From: a virus
Length of the DNA: 64,000 bases
Reading direction: 5' to 3' (one strand)
IMG/VR virus record: IMGVR_UViG_3300035158_000183
Coordinates: 110,035 to 174,034 of that record
Within the stretch, counting starts at the first letter, position 1, and each line of letters starts with the position of its first letter. Shown here piece after piece: positions 28,105-38,200 of this stretch. The notes beneath the pieces are model-generated. The model made no database searches, was not told where the DNA came from, and saw nothing but the letters and a program-made list of their open reading frames with translations. Position numbers and translations under genes: made by a program.

Positions 28105-30181
28105 TCGTGCTGCCTCTCTTCTCGAAGTCGGCTATCCAGCTACGAACCTGCTCTAGCTCGTCCTGAGCGACGTTCTTAAAGCAATCTTTGATAATTGTAC
28201 CTGATTCCACAAACTTTTGCTTGTCAGCAGGCTTCTTTGGAGCACTAATAGTTTCTCCTGGTACTGTACCCGGGACCACTGCTTCCGGAACCTGCTCAAC
28301 ACCGCTAGGTGTAGTCTCCAGCGTCGGAGTGTGATCTTGCACATCAGGACCAGCTTGCCGACCTGGGGGGATAACCGCTACGGTCCCGTCATCCTGCACC
28401 TCAAATTGTGTGGCAGAGTGGCGGTTTAACTCGCCCTCAAGTATAAATTTCATTTGACTCGGATTGAAATTTGTGTGGGTTCCACACTCGAGACCATTCT
28501 CAGACACAGCCTTAATCATAGCCTTGACTAGCATAATTAGCTGTATCAGTCTCGATTTGAGCATTGTGGTATCGGCCTTCTTGGTCATCCACCCCAGATC
28601 GGTGCCGAGCAAATCATGAACCATTTGGGTGACATAGGTGAACCAGTCCCTGACATACTGCACTGCGCCCTGTAGTATATTACGTAAGTGTACAATGGAG
28701 GCCACAATAGGTGAGGTGACGTAGTATTCTGTAGCCGGAATAGGTTTGGCCTGCTTCTCAGGTGGGTGGTAGCCCGCCTCAAACTCACCACCTACCATAT
28801 ACTTCTCAGAGTTAGGTATATCGTCCTTACTCCAGCGGGTGCCGTCATGCTGCTCATACCTGAGCGGAGGAGGTATATACTGTCTCTTGGCTCGTTCCTG
28901 GGCACGCATTTCCTTCCACCGCTCATCACGCTCTCTGCGCTCTTCTTCGGTCAGGGCTGGGTCCCACTCCTCATCAATCTCCAGAGCAGCTAGCTCTGTT
29001 TCCTCCAACGGATAGTCAGGGATAGTGGGGTTGTATTTTTGCGAGTCAGGTGTTCTAAAGACTTCTGCTTCCCAGTTACCCCAGACACCAGCCTTTGGAT
29101 CCAGAGCACCAGGCTCTATAATACCTTTCTCTGGGTCGCCCAGACCTGCTGTACCGCCTATACCCATAGGATTAGCGATATTAACATGCCCAGGCCCAGC
29201 CACACCTACATCCAGATCGATATTACCCCCGACTTGAGCTAGCGGTATACGAGCACTCTGAGCTATAAGGATAGTCTCATTGATATGGTCAATGACACAG
29301 ATAATAGGACCCAAGATGAGCTGTACCCACTTGTCAAGCCAGGCTGACAGAGCATCCAGGAATGGACTCAGTATGGGGCCTACCAATTGTATAATGAAGT
29401 CAATATTGAATTTAACATCCAGATTGAGCTTGGCCAGATATTGTGTGAGCAGAGCCAAAATGGCCAGGAGATCCTGAGGACACAGGTGCTTGAGAAGATT
29501 GAGCAGCTCACAAATATCTACAAATGCACCAGGGTCCTTGAACAGAGACTTTACCTTATCCAGGATATCGGTACGTACCTTAATATTGAGAGCATGGATT
29601 TCCAGCAAGTCACCGTCAGGCAGCAAGTTACCCGGGTCTAGAAGCCTGTCAAAACAGGGCACACACTCGGTAAGCAGCCTGCCTATATTTTCAGCTCTAG
29701 TCTTAGCAGACACATCTGAGCCAAATATCTTGGTGTAGTCAAAGTCTTCCTGGCTCTGGCGGAGCCCACTCATGAAAGCATCTGGGCTATCCATGGCTGT
29801 ATCCCAGTAATCTAGCCTCTTCTCACTCTTCTTCTTAGCTTCTGTGTAGAAGGGATCAGTCTCAGGTGCTGCTCCAGTTACCTGGTGCATACCAGGATAG
29901 TACCGCATCTGCAGCCTGGTGCGCTCTGCAAAGTTCCTAGTAGAGTACACATCACGATAGTGATACGCCTTGGCATAGTCTTCGCGCGTCCAGTTGGCAG
30001 CATCTAGCTCAAAAGTCTTGATAATTATTGCATAATCCTGCTGCGCAAACGTATTGTCAGGATTTACATATACACCAAACTCGCCTGTCTCGGCCTTACC
30101 CTTGGTCCAATCGGGTGTGGCCTTGAAAGCAGCCTCAGAAGAGGTCTCAACAGGTATATATTCATCCTGAGTAAATGACAT
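28097..30181 (-). CDS. Structural protein upstream of portal, function unknown
   Basis: This 694-residue protein has an ATG in a TAATG overlap with the preceding gene and a 3' end overlapping the portal start by 8 nt. The middle (about 225-310) is strongly hydrophobic and amphipathic, with leucine-rich segments such as DLLAILALLTQYLAKLNLD and a LILGPIICVIDHI segment. Flanks are charged and Pro/Glu-rich. It may be a membrane-interacting or head-interior protein. Confidence 0.6.
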   Translation of the reverse strand: MSFTQDEYIPVETSSEAAFKATPDWTKGKAETGEFGVYVNPDNTFAQQDYAIIIKTFELDAANWTREDYAKAYHYRDVYSTRNFAERTRLQMRYYPGMHQVTGAAPETDPFYTEAKKKSEKRLDYWDTAMDSPDAFMSGLRQSQEDFDYTKIFGSDVSAKTRAENIGRLLTECVPCFDRLLDPGNLLPDGDLLEIHALNIKVRTDILDKVKSLFKDPGAFVDICELLNLLKHLCPQDLLAILALLTQYLAKLNLDVKFNIDFIIQLVGPILSPFLDALSAWLDKWVQLILGPIICVIDHINETILIAQSARIPLAQVGGNIDLDVGVAGPGHVNIANPMGIGGTAGLGDPEKGIIEPGALDPKAGVWGNWEAEVFRTPDSQKYNPTIPDYPLEETELAALEIDEEWDPALTEEERRERDERWKEMRAQERAKRQYIPPPLRYEQHDGTRWSKDDIPNSEKYMVGGEFEAGYHPPEKQAKPIPATEYYVTSPIVASIVHLRNILQGAVQYVRDWFTYVTQMVHDLLGTDLGWMTKKADTTMLKSRLIQLIMLVKAMIKAVSENGLECGTHTNFNPSQMKFILEGELNRHSATQFEVQDDGTVAVIPPGRQAGPDVQDHTPTLETTPSGVEQVPEAVVPGTVPGETISAPKKPADKQKFVESGTIIKDCFKNVAQDELEQVRSWIADFEKRGSTNG

Positions 30182-30540
30182 TATAGTTCGCCTACAGCAC
30201 CGAGAGCGGCTTTGGTAGCCTTGCCCCCACCTTCCTTGATAGCTTCCTTCTGCTTGGCCAACAGACGAGAAGCGCTCCTGGGGAAAGATCCATTATACTT
30301 TGTCAGCACCTTTCCTTGACCTGGCGCGACAGTCGAACCAGATTGTGCCGCAGGCCCGCCTGTTGTGGTTACAGCCTGGCCTGGATTTGTATGCGTGGGC
30401 AGGTTACTGGGCTTCATCATCTCAATGGCATCTTTCCTGGTCAAGAAGTCCTCCATGATTAGAGGGAATAGCTTACAATAGCCGATTTGTACCTGAGCTA
30501 CCTCATAGGCCTGGTCATTTAGTGGAGTAAAGGTCATCAT
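30181..30540 (-). CDS. Small hypothetical protein of the packaging module
   Basis: This 119-residue protein starts at ATG 30540 and has a Gly/Thr/Pro-rich linker around residues 48-72 and a basic, Ala/Lys-rich C-terminus. It sits in a tight four-gene string between terminase and the 694-residue gene. No family recognised. Confidence 0.55.
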   Translation of the reverse strand: MMTFTPLNDQAYEVAQVQIGYCKLFPLIMEDFLTRKDAIEMMKPSNLPTHTNPGQAVTTTGGPAAQSGSTVAPGQGKVLTKYNGSFPRSASRLLAKQKEAIKEGGGKATKAALGAVGEL

Positions 30541-30542
30541 AG

Positions 30543-30962
30543 CTACAGGTCCTCCGGATTGGGTATATTGCTGTTGGCTATCTTGGCCATCTCAGATACG
30601 CATGTCTGGTACATCTGGAATGTGATTTCCCGACCATCACCACCGAACACACGCTTGACAGCCTCAATGATGCGTAACTGGTTATCTGGGTTCAGAGTAA
30701 TCTTAACATTCTTGCAACGGTCACTAATCTCGTCCTCAAGCTGTTTGCACTCTTCAATAATCTTGCCGTAACCATCAAAGACTTCCTTCGCTTTGTCCTG
30801 ACGAAAAGCCAGAGTAGTACGGTCCTTTGTCTTGTCTTCCTCTCTTATATATGGTCGCAGAACATCAGCTGGCTCCGGAGGCACCCACTTAGTTGCACTA
30901 GTAGCATCCAGTATAGAGTGGTCTCTGGGCGATAGCATCCTGCGAAGTTCGGCTTCATTCAT
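30543..30962 (-). CDS. Small charged hypothetical protein
   Basis: This 139-residue protein is predominantly helical and acidic-basic mixed (CKQLEDEISDRCKNVKITL, IIEAVKRVFGGDGREITF). It is coupled to its upstream neighbour by TAATG and ends 2 nt before the next start. No family recognised. Confidence 0.55.
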   Translation of the reverse strand: MNEAELRRMLSPRDHSILDATSATKWVPPEPADVLRPYIREEDKTKDRTTLAFRQDKAKEVFDGYGKIIEECKQLEDEISDRCKNVKITLNPDNQLRIIEAVKRVFGGDGREITFQMYQTCVSEMAKIANSNIPNPEDL

Positions 30963-31426
30963 TATGGCACCACGGCATTTTCGGTATAGCTCACGTTGAG
31001 CACGATGTCAGTCTTGACCTTGGCGTCAGTGTTGGGCGGACAGGTAATTAGATACCAGAAGGGGAAGTATGTGGTTGTGTCTGCACCGCTGTCGCTGCCA
31101 ACACTCTCCATATCAATTTCATTGCCCCAATCTATGTCCTCCCATTCACCTGCAGTGGGTTCTTCCCCACCTGCATTGAGCTTAACGCCCCAGCCTGTCT
31201 CATCATAAGCTACATCGCCATACGGGCTAGCATCCACCAGATCTATGGGCTTGATACGTAGATTGGAGAACCACTTACTTACATCAGCATTTCTCAAATA
31301 TAAACAGACAGTTATGGTATCTCCTGGCTTGCCATCATGTACTGTGGTCAGCGGAGTGGAGAGATCCTGGTCCGATGACATCTCGACAAACTGGTCATCT
31401 TCCTTGTAGTAGATTGCTAGGCCCAT
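30962..31426 (-). CDS. Beta-rich protein next to terminase, possible head decoration
   Basis: This 154-residue protein has alternating hydrophobic strands (DTITVCLYLRNADVSKWF, YFPFWYLITCPP, TDIVLNVSYTENAVV) suggesting an Ig-like or jelly-roll fold, which is common in capsid decoration proteins. No signal peptide. It begins 9 nt after the terminase stop. Confidence 0.55.
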   Translation of the reverse strand: MGLAIYYKEDDQFVEMSSDQDLSTPLTTVHDGKPGDTITVCLYLRNADVSKWFSNLRIKPIDLVDASPYGDVAYDETGWGVKLNAGGEEPTAGEWEDIDWGNEIDMESVGSDSGADTTTYFPFWYLITCPPNTDAKVKTDIVLNVSYTENAVVP

Positions 31427-31435
31427 GAAATCCTC

Positions 31436-33388
31436 CTAGATATTGGTACGCGAAGGTCGTTGTTTATGTACATTAGCGCGGCGACGCTTTCTTTGCAACC
31501 ATTCAGCTTTACGTTGTGCTTCCATATCGCTTTCCCAGCCAACCCGATTGGTCTTGGCCACATCAGCAGCACTACTAATTCTACCAGGCATCATGTATGA
31601 TTGCCTACTGTTAGCTGGGATTTCTTCCATACGGCGATCTTCTGGACGATGGATCTCTGGTCTAGCCTGTTGCTGGTCAGCTATTCGGTTCTCCCGGTCC
31701 TGTAGAGACTCTGGCCTCTGAACAGTACGTGGATCTGGAACCGCTATTACTGTAGTGATAAACTTAGAGGCATGTAGGTCATCGAACTCCAGGTGGAATG
31801 CCACCAGAGCTAGGTTGAGTGCATCTAGCCGGTGATCCAGAACCTTAGGTTCACGGAGGCCAAAAACCTGTACCTTAGTGGGCGTAACACGCTCTACAAT
31901 ATAGTTTCGTAGCTGCTTCTCCAAGACATGGTCATGAGAGGAAATAATAATTCTCTCCTGCTCAAAAGCCCTCACGGAAGCACTGACCATGAACGGTTTG
32001 GCTGGCTTCTTGATCTTCTCATGGGTGATAGGGTCACGCACCTGCAGAGATGCCCCGGAGTCATATTTCTTCAGTATATCCAGTAACTTAGCAGTCTGTA
32101 AGTCCCCGCCCTTCCTGCGCTCTTTGTAAGCAGTCTGTCTCAATAGCTCATAGTTAGTACTCCCGCCTCCGGCATCAATATACACAAACGACGGTCGCCA
32201 CTTCCTATTCATTTCCAGAAGCTTTTGCACACCAGTGAGCTGTGTGAACTCAGTCTTAGGCACCAGCACTGCATCTACTATCTGGAATTTGCCAGTGAAA
32301 GTATTATGCCCTACGACTACTATCTCCGTACCATGCTGCTCGTTCCAGTCAGTGCCAATACAGTACCTCCATGTAGATGACCTCTTGTGTTCGCCGTACT
32401 GGTAGTCCGTAAGAGCCGTATCGATATACTCAGGTTTATAGACGCCCGCTTCCGAAGAACCCCACTCTGCCAAGTACTCATGGGTCCAGTCCTCCTCAGT
32501 GAAAGAGGAGCGTTCCATCTCCACATTCTTCCAGTGGGGCAGCACCTTGTAGTTATGATGGTACTCCTTATAGTGTGGGTTTCCAGTACAGAACTTATAG
32601 TATGGTGTCTGAAAGCCAGATGGAGTTGAGAATCCTACCAGTGCAGTATCAGGAGATGTCTGCAACAGCGGGATGACAGCGCCAGTAATAGCCTTCTCGT
32701 CAATATAGTCCATCTCCTCCAGGTACAATCTGTCAGCATCCTGTCCTCGGATAGAGACACCCTCAGATTTGCCCTTGGTGCCGGCAGCAAAACCACGGAG
32801 TCTTGCACCATTGGTAAGCTTGATCTCATAGTATGGCGCAGATACATCACGCACTACCATATTAGCTAACTCTGGATTGCTATGGATAAACGCCCGGACT
32901 CTGGTGATAATTTCTTCAGTATGGGATTTTTGTGGACCCGCTACCACTATCTTGATATTGGGTTCGGTAAATAGGTAGTAACATATCTCAATGCAGATCA
33001 GGTCGGTTTTGCCAGTACGTCGAGCAGTCCGGAGGACTTTACGCCTGGAGGTACAGCGCAAAATGCGTCCCTGGTACCATCTGGCTATCCATGGATCGTC
33101 TGTCGGAAGCTTAAGGTACCGCGCAGCCCACTTCACAATATCAGCTACTGCTTCCAGCTCCGCCCATGCCTCATCCGTAAAGGCAGTTCTCATATTTGGG
33201 TCTAGTTGGTTCCTGGGTATCCCTGTACAGGGAACTAGAAACTTACCACGAGCAGCCTTGCCATGCTCATCGACAAACTTCTCATATTTCTTAAGCTGTT
33301 TACGGACACAGTCGTGGCATTGATCTTCGACCTCATCCAGGACGAAGGGTAGCTTAAACTTCCGCAGATCCGTGCATGCATCTTCCAT
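31436..33388 (-). CDS. terL: Large terminase subunit
   Basis: This 650-residue protein carries both terminase activities. The ATPase has Walker A TARRTGKT (residues 121-128), an adenine-motif region upstream, Walker B LYLEEMD (221-227, with tandem Glu) and coupling motif FSTPSG near 253. The nuclease is RNase H-like with acidic residues Asp347 (GTDWNE), Asp405 (VYIDAGGG) and Asp522 (HRLDALN). Length is within the usual 450-750 residue range. It docks on the portal, translocates DNA into the prohead and cuts concatemers. Confidence 0.92.
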   Translation of the reverse strand: MEDACTDLRKFKLPFVLDEVEDQCHDCVRKQLKKYEKFVDEHGKAARGKFLVPCTGIPRNQLDPNMRTAFTDEAWAELEAVADIVKWAARYLKLPTDDPWIARWYQGRILRCTSRRKVLRTARRTGKTDLICIEICYYLFTEPNIKIVVAGPQKSHTEEIITRVRAFIHSNPELANMVVRDVSAPYYEIKLTNGARLRGFAAGTKGKSEGVSIRGQDADRLYLEEMDYIDEKAITGAVIPLLQTSPDTALVGFSTPSGFQTPYYKFCTGNPHYKEYHHNYKVLPHWKNVEMERSSFTEEDWTHEYLAEWGSSEAGVYKPEYIDTALTDYQYGEHKRSSTWRYCIGTDWNEQHGTEIVVVGHNTFTGKFQIVDAVLVPKTEFTQLTGVQKLLEMNRKWRPSFVYIDAGGGSTNYELLRQTAYKERRKGGDLQTAKLLDILKKYDSGASLQVRDPITHEKIKKPAKPFMVSASVRAFEQERIIISSHDHVLEKQLRNYIVERVTPTKVQVFGLREPKVLDHRLDALNLALVAFHLEFDDLHASKFITTVIAVPDPRTVQRPESLQDRENRIADQQQARPEIHRPEDRRMEEIPANSRQSYMMPGRISSAADVAKTNRVGWESDMEAQRKAEWLQRKRRRANVHKQRPSRTNI

Positions 33389-33392
33389 AATA

Positions 33393-34211
33393 TTACCTAT
33401 GTACGAACATAGCTTCCCGGCCCAGGAGGGACCGGGCAGACATGGTGCCGCGATTCATCATGGACAGAGATTGCTGTCTCATGGTGTGGGCCCGTTGGGT
33501 GTTGAAGGCTGGGCTTTGTACGCCCCAGTTGAGGCGACGCTTGCTCTGTTCACGCTCTACTAGCCTGTCGGGAATCCTGGTTAGGGCTTCTGTCATACTA
33601 CCACCGGCTATCGCTCCCGCCATACCACCAGCCAGGTATCCTACGCCTGCACCTATGGCTGTGCCCACAATTGGTATAGCACTACCTATGGCTGCACCAA
33701 TACCCATACCAGCTTTGCTGCCTACTTCCCAGCCTATAAAGTCTGCAATACCTATAGTGGCACCTCGAGCGGCCTCAACACCTTCCTGGCCAGCACCCGC
33801 CTCCATAGCGCCTAGGGTGGCAAATATAGCAGAGGTTACAAAAGCTCCTCCGAGAGCATACTTGATAGCACCGGCTCCGGCAAAACCTCCTCCGCCCATC
33901 TTCCGAGCTTCTTTCAAGGCCTTGGCAATGCCAGTGTCTCCCTTGTGCATCCTCTGAAGCTCTGTAAGGCGCCTGATATATTTCGGGCTGCCTGCAGCAT
34001 GTTTGTGCCGCCATGGGTTTATCAACATTTCCTTACGGTTAGGAGCAAATATTGTAGCCGCCATTCCGCCCCTGGCATAACTCTTGGCGAATTGTGCCCG
34101 ACCCCATTGGTGAGCACGATATCTTGCACGCGTTCCCAGGTCAGCCCCGGGAGGCGGTCGATCTGGTTGTCCGGTAAACCAGTTGAGATACGGATTGGAA
34201 AAATCTGCCAT
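33393..34211 (-). CDS. Gly/Ala-rich membrane-active protein candidate (272 aa)
   Basis: The 272-residue protein has a basic N-terminal third. A long Gly/Ala/Ile-rich hydrophobic region at about 110-210 includes GSKAGMGIGAAIGSAIP and AIGAGVGYLAGGMAGAIAGG, with GxxxG-type repeats that favour helix packing in membranes. The C-terminus is Arg/Met-rich. It lies upstream of terminase with two other glycine-rich proteins behind a sigma70-like promoter. An ejection or membrane-pore role is an inference. Confidence 0.6.
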   Translation of the reverse strand: MADFSNPYLNWFTGQPDRPPPGADLGTRARYRAHQWGRAQFAKSYARGGMAATIFAPNRKEMLINPWRHKHAAGSPKYIRRLTELQRMHKGDTGIAKALKEARKMGGGGFAGAGAIKYALGGAFVTSAIFATLGAMEAGAGQEGVEAARGATIGIADFIGWEVGSKAGMGIGAAIGSAIPIVGTAIGAGVGYLAGGMAGAIAGGSMTEALTRIPDRLVEREQSKRRLNWGVQSPAFNTQRAHTMRQQSLSMMNRGTMSARSLLGREAMFVHR

Positions 34212-34239
34212 ACTATACTAGACCTGGATGGAGTGGTTC

Positions 34240-34731
34240 TTAATAGCTACGATTGGATCCGAGTATGGAGTTTCCGATATAGGCGCCAGATCCCATACCC
34301 AGAGCTGCGAAACTTCCTGCACCCCATTTGTTAATACTCATAAAATTACGACCAATCAAGGCATTAGCTCCACGCGCACCGGCCTGTAGGTGTCCGCCAC
34401 CCACAATAGCAGCAGATCCTAGCCCCCCTAATTTACCTTGATTACTCATTATTCTTCCAGCGCCCCAGTCCATCATACGTCCGCCCGCCCCAGCGAGTCG
34501 GTTAGCCCCTGTGCCCAGAGCACCTGCGATACTTTTGATTCCATGTCCGCGACCCAGTGCGCCAATTCCTCTTGCAGCAGGGCCCAAAAGCATACCAGCT
34601 GCTGCGCCGCCCAGCGCTCCGCCTGCTATACCACCATAATCTCCCCAGTCGCCAACTGCCCCCATGGCTCCACCTGCAGCGGCACCAGCGAAACCTCTAC
34701 CTATTAAGCCTCTTGCGAAAAATCCTGGCAT
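34240..34731 (-). CDS. Gly/Ala-rich hydrophobic protein with SNRSY C-terminus
   Basis: This 163-residue protein is almost entirely Gly/Ala with periodic Arg (RGFAGAAAGGAMGAVGDWGD, GGAAAGMLLGPAARGIGALG). It ends SILGSNRSY, closely matching the STILESNRPY end of the next upstream gene, so the two are paralogues. Composition suggests glycine-zipper membrane helices. Confidence 0.6.
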   Translation of the reverse strand: MPGFFARGLIGRGFAGAAAGGAMGAVGDWGDYGGIAGGALGGAAAGMLLGPAARGIGALGRGHGIKSIAGALGTGANRLAGAGGRMMDWGAGRIMSNQGKLGGLGSAAIVGGGHLQAGARGANALIGRNFMSINKWGAGSFAALGMGSGAYIGNSILGSNRSY

Positions 34732-34747
34732 GTTGTTGATCTCCTAA

Positions 34748-35170
34748 TTAGTAGGGTCGGTTGGACTCTAATATTGTTGAGCCGATTAGTCCTGAAGCGC
34801 CTATTCCCCCAGCCGCAGTAAGGGCTGTTGTCAAGCCACGACGAGTAAAGCCTCTTCCTCCTACCTCTCGCATCCCCTCTATTAGAGGCCCAGTCCTACC
34901 AAACCAGCCCCCTGCCGCAGCATTACTACGCATCTTACTGCCCAGAAATGCAAATCCACGACGGCCCCATCTACTTCCCATTAGTGCACCGGTTGCGGCG
35001 CCAAAGCCTGTACCTGCTAGTTGGCTTTGATCACCACTCATTAAAGCACCACCTATTATGGAGTATCCCAGACCGCCCACGCCTCCTCTAACTGCGCCAG
35101 CGCCGACACCTCGGCCCATACCCAAGCTACTCGGAACACCAGCAAACCAAGAAGGTTTAAAAAATGCCAT
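34748..35170 (-). CDS. Gly/Ala-rich hydrophobic protein with SNRPY C-terminus
   Basis: This 140-residue protein is the first gene after the promoter at 35202-35230 and has a strong AAGGAGG ribosome binding site. Glycine-zipper-like segments (GRGVGAGAVRGGVGGLGYS, GTGFGAATGALMGSRWG) alternate with basic residues. Shares its C-terminal pattern with the 163-residue gene downstream. Confidence 0.6.
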   Translation of the reverse strand: MAFFKPSWFAGVPSSLGMGRGVGAGAVRGGVGGLGYSIIGGALMSGDQSQLAGTGFGAATGALMGSRWGRRGFAFLGSKMRSNAAAGGWFGRTGPLIEGMREVGGRGFTRRGLTTALTAAGGIGASGLIGSTILESNRPY

Positions 35171-35201
35171 AAATACCTCCTTACAGAGTGATACACTTTA
35201 A

Positions 35202-35230
35202 ATTATAGTATGATTTTATACTCCTGTCGA
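35202..35230 (-). promoter_or_regulatory. Sigma70-type promoter
   Basis: Reading leftward: TCGACA at 35230-35225, a 17-bp spacer, then TATAAT at 35207-35202 (5 of 6 and 6 of 6 consensus matches). It overlaps the 3' end of the 1,638-residue gene. A start site near 35195 would give a leader of about 25 nt before the ATG at 35170. It would transcribe the glycine-rich trio and terminase. Confidence 0.7.
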
Positions 35231-38200
35231 GGCAAACTTCTCATGTCTATGCCCGGCTCCACGTGAAGCCCTCAGACCGATGCCCACAGCAGCCTGGCTG
35301 TCGTTATAGAATCTCTTATTGCGCTTCAGTATGTAGTCATCGTAGCGCTGGCGCTTCTGAGCCCGCCAATTCACTAAATATTCTGAAGCCTTACGCTTGC
35401 GTCTTGCCTGATATTCATTCCAGGCCTTATAAGCTTTCTTCGTTAGCTCCCGACGGCTTATTTGGTGGCTCTCTAGATTTTGATCCCATAGTGGGCTTTC
35501 CGTGCTAGGATTATAACCAGAGCCAAACTCAGAAAAGCTTTTGACCATTTGGCCGCCTATCGAGTGCTCTGAACTGGGATTTATTCCATGTAGTTTAACG
35601 GTATCCTTCTTGCGGCCAATTAACATATTCACAGCTTCTTCTACATCAGGCTTCAGGTCCTCTATCCAATTTACTGGGGCTTCAGCTACAATGCCAGGCC
35701 GTGGGACACCCTCTACAAGACGTATTTTTAGCAGCTGCTCCTCTTCAAAGCGCCACTGTTCCATCATCTTGAAGAAGTCTTCATGCTCCCCACCACCAGC
35801 TAGTAATTTAGCTCTGTCTTCAGCTTTCTTCATTTCACGCTCTGCCTGACGTAGCTTAAACGCGTTATCCTGCCGCACCCTGACCATATTAGCAAAATGC
35901 TGCTCGCCCTTGAATCCCGCTAATTCGCCCCCTAGTGGCGCTGATAGAGGTTGTAAAACCGGCCTTTGAGCAGCATGCGCTGCTCGGCGTTCTCGGACAA
36001 CGCGAACAAACTCCTCCTCGCTGGAGAATTTACCTATCAGTGGCCTAGAGGGTCTCCTGAATATCTTGCCCAAGAATCTAGGCATCCAGCCAGAACCAAA
36101 CTCAGAATGGGCTCTAATAGATTGAGCGCCGAGATCTTCTGAGCCGGGGTGGATGCCATCTATAGGCTGCAAGGCTTTATTCGGCCCACCACCTATAGTG
36201 TCAAGTACAACATGTACATCTTGTTTGAGCCCAGCAGATTTGGCTCTGGCCAGATGCTCCTCCATCTTTCCCCAGTGGTATGCCATGGACGCTTCCATTG
36301 TAGCCACAGGCGACTGGACGCCAGCTGCTCTAGAAGCCATTCCGAAATCAATCCAAGATACATGTCCGCTTTCGGGACTGTAAAGGATGTTGGCCATATT
36401 GGGGTCGATATTCATCCACCCCTTGCCGACCACACCCGACATCTGCTTTCTCATCTCGGATTCGATATGCTTCTTAGGAACGGATATTCCCATCTTCCTC
36501 AGTTCGTAGATAGGAGTACCGGGCATGTACTCCATAAATAAGCGATCATCTTTCAGGCCATACGCCGTTGGGGTGATCTCTCCAGAAATTTCTCGCAGAA
36601 CATCGTATTCCTTCCTGATGGAACCTACAGACCTCTGCTTCAGAAACTTCAGTGCTTTAGGAAATTCTCTACTTTCCTTCAGGACATACTTGAAGGCGTG
36701 ACCTTCAACCTCAGACTCAAACAGATGGGCCATTCCAGATTGCCCATGGCCAAGTTTTTTGACCTCCGTTCCCTTCTGAAGGGCAGAAGCAAATCTTCTA
36801 CTACTGAGGAGTTTCTTATAGGCCTCTTCTGCCGGAAGGTCCTTGAATATTTTTCTGGCTATCTGTCTTAAAGGATCCCAGCCGCTACCGAACTCAGAGT
36901 GAGACCGCACAGACTGAGCCCCCATGCCTTCTGAGCCAGGATGAAGACCATTTATAGGCTTATAGGCTCTGTTGCGCCTTGGGAAGCGTCGAGCATAAAC
37001 CTCATTGTAGTATGCTAGCTCTTCTTGATAGGTTCGCCAGAGGCCTGGTAGATCTTTAACTTCCTCTTCAAGTTGAGCCCGCTCCCGGGCAGACTCTCTT
37101 TCCATAGTCTCTATAGAAGCACCATACTGTATATCTTCTTCGGCCAGACGACCAGCTTCTAGATCAGCCATCACCTTGGCCTTCACGCGCTCAAGCTTCT
37201 CTACATCAGCTTGGAACTTAGCCTCATCGAATGGGACTTCTATCATCGCCCTCTCGGAAGGGTCTTCACGGCTGATGTATTCTAGATAGCCCTTCTCTTG
37301 GCCGAGAGCATGCATGTAAAACCGCAACTGAGCCTCATGCTTCTTAAAGGCTCCACGCTCTCTGATATGCTGTAGCCGTCTAGCACTGACTGTCTTGATG
37401 TCGCCTGGTATGCCGCCTGGATAGAGAACATCAATAAACCCTGCCATGCCCAACTCTGGGTCATGCACAAATCTTTCGACATCCTCTACCTCACCACGCG
37501 CATACTGAGCTGCCTCAAAGAATCTGTGGCCCGCCACACCAGCCATGGAGGCTGCTGTCAGCATCTCAGTTTCTCGCTGCTCCTCGGTAAGATACTTGTA
37601 GATTTCCCTCTCGCTTGCCCCTAGCTTACTTGGAGCGAAACGTGTGTACTTAGGTACCTCTTTACGCTGGTGCCACTCAGGTTGTAGCCATGGGTTGGGC
37701 CCCCTATAGCCAGAACCGAAGTCTGAGTGTGCTCGCATGGCCTGGGCGCCCGTACCTTCAGACCCGGGGTGCATACCCTGAATCCTATTAAATGTGAAAC
37801 GTCCAGGGTGTCGGATATCTTGCCACTCGTCCATCGCCTGCTGGAGGGTTTCTTTAGAGATTTCCTCGGTAGCAATCTTATGGTAGTCAGCTACCTGGTA
37901 TAGGCCGACAGCAGTACGCCGGAGGTGCGGTGGGACCCAGCGTGTATACTTTTCAACTACAGACTCCAGTTCCGGATTCTGTGGAAGTGTGTATGTTCCT
38001 ATATTGTATACCTGTAGGGCGCCTCGGTGAGCAAACATCTCGTTGGCTACCCATTCCACATAAGGGTTATCCGGGTCTTCTCGGACAGTCTGTTGGGCTA
38101 TTCGGATATTGCGGTTGTAGACTGGTGCCTTGGCGGCCAGGTGAGCTATATCTTCCTTAGAGGTCATCCTGCCGCTCAGCAGCTGCCTCTGGGCTTCTCG

